Translations under genes and position numbers: made by a program
Source of the DNA: Planctomycetaceae bacterium
GTDB taxonomy: Bacteria; Planctomycetota; Planctomycetia; Pirellulales; UBA1268
Direction: 5' to 3'
NCBI GenBank assembly: GCA_002862165.1
Contig: PKCL01000454.1
Coordinates: 1-10,995 of the forward strand
DNA: 10,995 bases
In this document: piece by piece, positions 6,770 to 10,995 of the stretch
Position numbering within the stretch: position 1 is the stretch's first letter
How the letters are laid out: each line of letters opens with the position of its first letter
The notes under the pieces: model-generated
What the model saw: only the letters and a program-made list of their open reading frames with translations
The model's database searches: none
What the model was told of the DNA's origin: nothing

Positions 6770-6816
6770 AAAGAAGATTGTGCCATGAACAAACCCACAC
6801 GAAAAGGCAGGGCCAT
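6766..6816 (-). other. Possible 16-residue leader ORF overlapping the queF start
   Basis: On the minus strand a 16-codon frame (MALPFRVGLFMAQSSL) begins with ATG at 6816, preceded by a strong GAGGAGA at a spacing of a few bases, and ends in TGA that overlaps the queF ATG as ATGA. Since queF has no ribosome binding site, coupled translation is conceivable. Against this, the site is the antisense of the conserved queC P-loop region, so the purine run is simply the complement of CTCCTCTC in queC. Chance is a serious alternative. Confidence 0.2.
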
Positions 6817-7507
6817 AGTTCTCCTCTCAGGTGGGCTTGATTCAGCGACGGCTGCAGCATGGGCGATTTCCAAAGGGTACTTATTGACAGCGATTTCATT
6901 TGACTACGGTCAGCGTCACCGCATCGAATTGTGTGCCGCTCGAGATGTGGCGAGATCTTTAGGAATTCGTGATCACGTTACCCTAACGATCGATTTGGCT
7001 TCATTCGGCGGAAGTGCACTTGTAGATAAATCCATTGCGGTACCAAAGAATAGGCACGAAGAAATCCGAAGTAATGAAATACCTGCGACCTACGTCCCTG
7101 CTCGCAACACAGTATTCTTATCACTTGCTCTTGCGCTTGCCGAAACACGCGAGGCTTCTTCACTTATTCTTGGCGTAAATTCCGTTGACTACAGTGGCTA
7201 TCCAGACTGCAGGCCAGAATATCTCGAAGCATTCAGGTCTCTCGCCAACTTAGCAACCAAGACAGGAGTCGAGGGCACTCACTTTGAAATACTGGCACCA
7301 CTCGTTTCGCTTACAAAGCCAGAAATCATTCGCTTAGGTATATCACTTCACGTTAACTACGGGCTTACAACGAGTTGTTACGATCCCACGGATAATGGAG
7401 CACCTTGTGACGAGTGTGATTCGTGCTTAATTCGCGCAGCTGGTTTTGAAGCCGTAAATGCGCCTGATCCACGAGTACTCGCCTTCATGCCTTCAGGGGA
7501 ACAATAA
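6785..7507 (+). CDS. queC: 7-cyano-7-deazaguanine synthase QueC
   Basis: QueC converts 7-carboxy-7-deazaguanine, ammonia and ATP to preQ0. The 240-residue protein starts with the PP-loop ATP-binding motif SGGLDS (15-20) and has SFDYGQRHRIEL (38-49), YVPARNTVFLSLALA (103-117) and GVNSVDYSGYPDCRPEYL (130-147). The zinc site is C198, C208, C211 and C214 in TSCYDP...PCDECDSC, so all usual ligands are present and the length is normal. I chose the ATG at 6785 because the P-loop then falls at its usual distance from the N terminus; an in-frame TTG at 6701 would add 28 residues that overlap queF on the opposite strand. The upstream GAAGA is a weak ribosome binding site. The promoter must lie within the queF 5' end; a poor TTGGAT/TATTCA pair is visible there. 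queE follows after one base. Confidence 0.97.
   Translation: MNKPTRKGRAIVLLSGGLDSATAAAWAISKGYLLTAISFDYGQRHRIELCAARDVARSLGIRDHVTLTIDLASFGGSALVDKSIAVPKNRHEEIRSNEIPATYVPARNTVFLSLALALAETREASSLILGVNSVDYSGYPDCRPEYLEAFRSLANLATKTGVEGTHFEILAPLVSLTKPEIIRLGISLHVNYGLTTSCYDPTDNGAPCDECDSCLIRAAGFEAVNAPDPRVLAFMPSGEQ
7495..7500 (+). promoter_or_regulatory. Ribosome binding site for the GTG start of queE
   Basis: AGGGGA inside the last codons of queC lies 8 bases before the GTG at 7509. This decides for that start over the in-frame upstream ATG at 7458, which would lie well inside queC. Confidence 0.7.
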
Positions 7508-7508
7508 A

Positions 7509-8210
7509 GTGGTTCAGATTGCTGAGGTGTACTCATCACTACAGGGTGAGGGACGACTTGCAGGAACACCGAGTGTCTTTGTACGAACAAGCGGATGCAA
7601 TCTCCGCTGTTCGTGGTGCGACACACCTTTCACCTCATGGAAACCAACTGGAAGGAATCGATCTGTTGACGATTTAGTTACAGAAATTCTCAATTATAGC
7701 CTTGGGCACGTTGTCATTACCGGGGGTGAACCTCTTCTGTCACCTGACATAAACCTGCTTTGTAACCACCTCAAAAAGAGTAAACAGCACATCACAATAG
7801 AGACCGCAGCTACCGTAATACCAGACAACGGACCACCAGCAGCGAATCTCATGTCTTTGAGTCCAAAGTTACAGTCATCAACGCCTGCCACCGAAACCGG
7901 ATGGCAGCGACGACATGAAGAACGACGTCGTCGTGATGAAATTATTCAGCGCCTTCGTGCCACACCTAGCCAAATCAAATTTGTTATCGATTCACGTTCC
8001 GACCTGGATGAAGCAATCTTATGGCTAAGGGACCTTGGTATTTGTCCACAATCGAAGGAAGCACGTCACGTTTACCTCATGCCTCAAGGGATTACGCTGA
8101 CCCAGCTCCAGAAAGAGGCCGATTGGCTTTATTTGGCATGTAAAAGCCTTGGGTTTCAATTTTGCCAAAGACACCATATCTCCTGGTTCGGCAATACCAG
8201 AGGAACGTGA
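7509..8210 (+). CDS. queE: 7-carboxy-7-deazaguanine synthase QueE (radical SAM)
   Basis: QueE uses SAM and a 4Fe-4S cluster to contract the ring of 6-carboxy-5,6,7,8-tetrahydropterin to 7-carboxy-7-deazaguanine, which QueC then uses. From the GTG at 7509 the protein has 233 residues, as expected. Motifs in order are SLQGEG (10-15), the cluster site SGCNLRCSWCDTPFTSW with C30, C34 and C37 (CX3CX2C), ITGGEPLL (70-77), IETAAT (97-102), LSPKL (117-121), QIKFVID (155-161) and the typical end RHHISWFGNTRGT. Metal- and substrate-binding positions look intact, and the radical SAM core is the small type usual for QueE. One base separates it from the queC stop, so the two are cotranscribed and probably translationally linked. 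A short stem (AACTG-CAC-CAGTT, 8211-8223) directly follows the stop, but without a T-tract. Confidence 0.96.
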   Translation: MVQIAEVYSSLQGEGRLAGTPSVFVRTSGCNLRCSWCDTPFTSWKPTGRNRSVDDLVTEILNYSLGHVVITGGEPLLSPDINLLCNHLKKSKQHITIETAATVIPDNGPPAANLMSLSPKLQSSTPATETGWQRRHEERRRRDEIIQRLRATPSQIKFVIDSRSDLDEAILWLRDLGICPQSKEARHVYLMPQGITLTQLQKEADWLYLACKSLGFQFCQRHHISWFGNTRGT

Positions 8211-8223
8211 AACTGCACCAGTT

Positions 8224-8295
8224 CTATCTGTACTCCATGATCTATCTGTACTCCAGGACCTATCTGTACCCCAGGATCCATTTGTAACCCGCGAC
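8224..8295. repeat. Four tandem copies of an 18-base repeat
   Basis: Units at 8224-8241, 8242-8259, 8260-8277 and 8278-8295 follow the pattern CTATCTGTACTCCAGGAT. Units 1-3 differ from their neighbours at two positions each; unit 4 is more diverged (six changes from unit 3). The array fills most of the 108-base convergent gap between queE and the transporter gene. Because 18 is a multiple of three, open frames run through it on both strands (on the minus strand a repeating GVQIxx peptide), but neither has a start signal, so a non-coding minisatellite is more likely. Confidence 0.85.
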
Positions 8296-8318
8296 TGATG
8301 CCACCAGATGCCTTTTCG

Positions 8319-9344
8319 TCAGGCCGTTTTTGGTGGCGGCTGCCCGCGTGGACCAAAAGTAAGCACCGTTGCCGCGCCGACTCCAACAATCAAAATCCCT
8401 GCAAGAAAAAACGGGCTGAGTGCGGATGTTGGAGTGTGCGAAAGGCTCAGTGTAGTCAACGTGTTAATAACTGGGGCACAACCAAATACTACCGGCATAA
8501 CAGTGAACGGCTTGCCCCCACAGGCGAAGGCTAGGATTGTTCCCAGAGCACCGATTGCACCAAGTGAACCGGCAGCTGTACTCCAAGCAATTCCAACGAC
8601 ATTCCAACTGCCTTTATCCTGAAGCGGCTGGAGAAGTGCCAGCGGTACCAGTACAGCAATCAGAAAATATGCTATCCCGATGCAAATCAGTGGCCGAAAA
8701 CGACTGCCCCCCATCGCGGCCTGACCTTTATGCAACACTGGCCCATAGACTCCCCAACTCAGAAGTGCGAGACAAACTGCTAGAAGTATTTCAATAAAAT
8801 GTTCTGCTTTTTTTTCTACACCACCTGAGTCACCAGCCCCCGCCTCAACCGCCGCAGCAACCGATGGTGGATTGGGCGTGGCGTGTACTTGTGGTTTGAA
8901 GATTAGTACTGTGACAGCGCCAGTAATGACGAGAATTAAGCCAGCAAGAAAAGGTGCTTTGAGCTGATAGAACGATTTGTTGAGATACGCGCTCATGAGC
9001 GTGTTCACAACAGGTGCTCCTCCAAAGACTAGCGGCATGATGTAGATCGGATTGCCACCAGCAGTGAGAGCGAGGATGACTCCGAGTGCACCAAGTGACC
9101 CTGCTACTCCTGCAAGCATGCTCCATAGCACACCAGTTGATGTCCAGCTTCCTTTCTCTCCCCCTCGCCACAGCAATGCCACAGGCGATATGACAGCAAT
9201 GAGGAAGTATGCCAGCCCCACACAGACGAAGGGCCGCAATGCTGATTGCATCGCATCTCGTCCAAAATGGAGGACTGGTCCGTACACGCCCCAACAGATA
9301 GCTGTCAAAGCGATGGCTGCGAGCATTCCAAACACATGAGTCAT
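8319..9344 (-). CDS. Internally duplicated DMT/GRP-like multi-pass membrane protein
   Basis: This 341-residue integral inner-membrane protein probably has ten helices in two homologous halves of five. Half one (about 4-150) and half two (about 183-330) repeat the same motifs about 180 residues apart: WGVYGPVLH (18-26 and 197-205), LRPFVCVGLAYFLIAV with FRPLICIGIAYFLIAV, EKGSW with DKGSW, and GGNPIYIMPLVFGGAPVVNTL's counterpart beginning GGKPFTVMPVVFG (276-288). The linker at 151-182 is rich in Ala, Pro and Glu. The layout recalls drug/metabolite transporters such as RhaT- or glucose-uptake-like proteins, so a solute carrier is plausible, but no substrate can be read from the sequence. Its ATG overlaps the stop of the GT9 gene as ATGA (9341-9344), which implies translational coupling and a shared role, perhaps in envelope glycans. 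Confidence 0.82.
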   Translation of the reverse strand: MTHVFGMLAAIALTAICWGVYGPVLHFGRDAMQSALRPFVCVGLAYFLIAVISPVALLWRGGEKGSWTSTGVLWSMLAGVAGSLGALGVILALTAGGNPIYIMPLVFGGAPVVNTLMSAYLNKSFYQLKAPFLAGLILVITGAVTVLIFKPQVHATPNPPSVAAAVEAGAGDSGGVEKKAEHFIEILLAVCLALLSWGVYGPVLHKGQAAMGGSRFRPLICIGIAYFLIAVLVPLALLQPLQDKGSWNVVGIAWSTAAGSLGAIGALGTILAFACGGKPFTVMPVVFGCAPVINTLTTLSLSHTPTSALSPFFLAGILIVGVGAATVLTFGPRGQPPPKTA

Positions 9345-10441
9345 TCAAGATTCTCCAAATTTGATGGGTGGGCTACGCCCTTGCGTGAAACTCTATCGAG
9401 CAGATCACATGTTGCACGTGCTACATCATGAACGGAAATCCCTACCATACAGTCATGATGCTCAAGTGGACAGGTGCGTTGCCCACACGGTGAACATGGT
9501 AGCTCTTTTCGTATTTCTACAAGATTTTCCTGATCAGACCTACCAAGCCGTGGATCCATAGGACCATGAATAACAACGGTTGGCGTTTGGAATGCTGCAG
9601 CAATATGACGAGGTCCGCTATCGGTACTAATCACAACAGATGCACGGCGTAACAAAGCCTTCGATAATCCGAAAGGTAATTGCTTCACATCGGCAAGACT
9701 CCGAACTCTCGAATCACGGAGCGACGATTCGATAACACGAGCGTCATCACGATCGCCAGGCCCGCAATGCGCAATAATCCGACCGTCTGGATGAGCCTCA
9801 AGCAATTCCCTTGCAAGAGAAACAAACTTTTTTGTTCCCCATGATTTCGCCGGTCCAAAGGCAGAATTGTCATTAAACACGAAAAGCGGACAAGCTTGTC
9901 TGCCCGGCCAACCATCGAAAAAACTGTCCATCAATGAATCAAGCATCGATTCGTCTTTCGGCAAAGTTGCTAACTTCAGTTCCAACGGTTGCCGAGGAAC
10001 ACCAATTTTTTCAGCAAGGTCCATCGAGTGTTCCGCTGTAGACATTGGGACCACACGCCCACCACTCCGAACAGGGAAGAGTGGATCCGTGAGGAGCAAT
10101 CTTCGACCATGACGTGCGTAACCAACTCGCTTTTTACACCCACCCCACCACACGAGGGCCGCTGATGAAAGTGAATTCGGCACAAGCAAGGCTATGTCTG
10201 GACGGTCAACAGACATTTTGGCTGCCGCTCGCTGAAATCCAAACTCATGGTTTTTACTGTGTCGATCGTATGCAATGAAATGATCAAACCATTCCGTTCC
10301 AGCCAAAAGATCTTGGAATAATGGTTTTACAACTGCAGTGATTTTGGCATTGTGACCGAAATGCTGCCTTACTGCCTGAATCATGGGTGTCGCCATTACC
10401 ACGTCACCAACCCATCGCGGTAATATAATTGCAATATGCAT
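9341..10441 (-). CDS. GT9-family glycosyltransferase (lipopolysaccharide heptosyltransferase-like)
   Basis: This 366-residue protein matches ADP-heptose:LPS heptosyltransferases (WaaC/WaaF type, GT-B fold), which add heptose to the lipid A-proximal core at the inner face of the inner membrane. The N terminus has IILPRWVGDVVMATP (5-19) with the conserved Gly12-Asp13 acceptor-side motif. The C-terminal half has AFGPAKSWG (194-202), the donor-site STDSGPRHIAAA (272-283) and a cysteine group CSPCGQRTC...C (C316, C319, C324, C331), often seen near this position in GT9 proteins. Length is normal. Which sugar it moves is not known, so I give no gene symbol. The ATG at 10441 lacks a clear ribosome binding site. 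It lies 107 bases downstream of the FtsX-like gene on the same strand and overlaps the transporter gene by four bases. Confidence 0.92.
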   Translation of the reverse strand: MHIAIILPRWVGDVVMATPMIQAVRQHFGHNAKITAVVKPLFQDLLAGTEWFDHFIAYDRHSKNHEFGFQRAAAKMSVDRPDIALLVPNSLSSAALVWWGGCKKRVGYARHGRRLLLTDPLFPVRSGGRVVPMSTAEHSMDLAEKIGVPRQPLELKLATLPKDESMLDSLMDSFFDGWPGRQACPLFVFNDNSAFGPAKSWGTKKFVSLARELLEAHPDGRIIAHCGPGDRDDARVIESSLRDSRVRSLADVKQLPFGLSKALLRRASVVISTDSGPRHIAAAFQTPTVVIHGPMDPRLGRSDQENLVEIRKELPCSPCGQRTCPLEHHDCMVGISVHDVARATCDLLDRVSRKGVAHPSNLENLE

Positions 10442-10548
10442 TGGTACAGATCGCTTTTATCCGCACTGATAAACGGGCTTTTCCACAAACTTCCAAACGA
10501 GACCCTACCGCCTATCATGCTCAGGGTGCAAACGCATTTCTGAAATTG
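10442..10548. other. Spacer between the FtsX-like gene and the GT9 gene
   Basis: These 107 bases hold no gene. A TTGGAA/TTTATC pair on the minus strand is a weak promoter candidate for the GT9 gene. No intrinsic terminator for the FtsX-like gene is visible, so readthrough is possible. Confidence 0.35.
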
Positions 10549-10995
10549 CTATTCACTCATCGGCAGGCTGGCGACCGGCATGCACAAAACCAGACACAGG
10601 CTCGCGATCGTAGCCGCAACAACTGTTCCTCCAGCCGACACCAGCAGCCAACCCCAAGGGAGTACCTGTTCAGCACTAGATATGAACGGAAAAGCTGCCA
10701 GGAAACCACTGGCTCCACCTGTGACAATACCAGTCAAAACAAGAACCATAGATTCAAGCCACAGCATGAGCCCCAAACGGCTTTGACTGAAGCCTAATGC
10801 CAGCAGAATAGCCAGCGAGTTGCGTCGCTCGAGAACTCCCTGGATGCCAACTGCTGCAACGCCAACGGTACCAAGAAAAAGACCGATGGTACCAAGGCTC
10901 TGAAAGCCAGCCAGGAATATATTTTGAACGGCAAAAAGTCGCTGTAGTCGATTCTTTGTCGCCTCTACACGAACACCGAAATCTCCCCAGGCAGC
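10549..10995 (-). CDS. FtsX/MacB-like ABC transporter permease, C-terminal part (5' end outside the window)
   Basis: The open frame enters from the right edge and gives 148 residues before a TAG stop. Three hydrophobic segments are visible, at about 34-54, 78-102 and 113-138 of this fragment, with the cytoplasmic link ERRNSLAILLALGFSQSRL between the first two. That arrangement, a TM helix then an Arg-rich/LxALG link then two more helices, is the C-terminal FtsX domain of MacB- and LolC-type permeases, which move lipoproteins, peptides or other substrates across or out of the inner membrane with an ABC ATPase partner. The ATPase and the N-terminal half must lie to the right. The frame has no stop up to the edge, so the gene is cut by the window rather than broken. 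Confidence 0.85.
   Translation of the reverse strand, partial: AAWGDFGVRVEATKNRLQRLFAVQNIFLAGFQSLGTIGLFLGTVGVAAVGIQGVLERRNSLAILLALGFSQSRLGLMLWLESMVLVLTGIVTGGASGFLAAFPFISSAEQVLPWGWLLVSAGGTVVAATIASLCLVLCMPVASLPMSE

Noticed and set aside
6701..6784. N-terminal extension of QueC from the TTG at 6701
   Set aside because: The conserved P-loop sits at the right distance from the ATG at 6785, and the extension has no family similarity and lies over queF on the other strand.
6700..6785. preQ1 riboswitch ahead of queC or queF
   Set aside because: The intergenic space is 15 bases and no aptamer-like stem with an A-rich tail is visible in the overlapping coding ends.
8211..8223. AACTG-CAC-CAGTT stem after the queE stop as a terminator
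   Set aside because: Only five base pairs and no T-tract follows; not enough for an intrinsic terminator.
8211..8298. Frame-shifted extension of queE through the repeat (plus strand, ending at 8296-8298)
   Set aside because: The in-frame queE end FGNTRGT is the normal family terminus, so no frameshift is needed to explain the gene.
8300..8337. GCCACCA/TGGTGGC inverted repeat around the transporter stop as a terminator
   Set aside because: The loop is 24 bases and there is no T-tract at the right place on the minus strand.
8156..8389. 77-residue minus-strand frame carrying the GVQIxx hexapeptide repeat
   Set aside because: It starts with no ribosome binding site inside the transporter's last codons, in another frame, and ends inside queE. 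The peptide repeat follows automatically from an 18-base DNA repeat.
8845..9348. 167-residue minus-strand frame overlapping the transporter gene
   Set aside because: It is an out-of-frame reading of a membrane protein gene; Cys-, Arg- and His-rich without any domain.

Overview
This window looks like chromosomal DNA from a Gram-negative bacterium with intermediate GC content, most likely a planctomycete. The phylum is an inference. It rests on a response regulator that carries an excisionase/MerR-type helix-turn-helix in front of its receiver domain, on a DUF98-type chorismate lyase, on a long TIM-barrel epimerase-like protein, and on an internally duplicated DMT-like membrane protein, all of which resemble planctomycete versions as I remember them. 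There are no RNA genes, insertion sequences, CRISPR arrays or phage genes.

Layout. At the left is a response regulator gene on the minus strand (85-672). It is preceded by about 500 bases without a convincing gene (673-1175), which hold an operator-like dyad, a small leader hairpin and a GC-rich nested palindrome. Next come four minus-strand genes, read right to left: an epimerase-like TIM barrel (6292-5276), a HemW/HemN-like radical SAM protein (5227-3950), a DUF116-like/polyprenyl synthase fusion (3784-1877) and a chorismate lyase-like protein (1820-1176). queF lies just upstream on the same strand (6769-6368). Diverging from queF, only 15 bases away, are queC (6785-7507) and queE (7509-8210), separated by one base. 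A convergent gap carries four copies of an 18-base tandem repeat. On the minus strand again, a GT9 heptosyltransferase-like gene (10441-9341) overlaps the start of the duplicated transporter (9344-8319) by ATGA. The window ends inside an FtsX/MacB-like permease gene (10995-10549, 5' end missing).

Function. QueE, QueC and QueF are consecutive enzymes from CPH4 to CDG to preQ0 to preQ1, so this is most of a queuosine precursor pathway; QueD, a GTP cyclohydrolase and Tgt must lie elsewhere. The four-gene set pairs an enzyme that would make 4-hydroxybenzoate from chorismate with an enzyme that would make a long isoprenyl diphosphate. These are the two substrates of a UbiA-type prenyltransferase, which is not in the window. 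With a radical SAM protein lacking the HemW heme-binding motif and a TIM-barrel isomerase-like protein, the set is a candidate for an undescribed prenylated-aromatic (quinone-like or other lipid) pathway. That is the main lead here and is an inference from gene neighbourhood. The GT9/transporter pair and the FtsX protein point to cell envelope functions.
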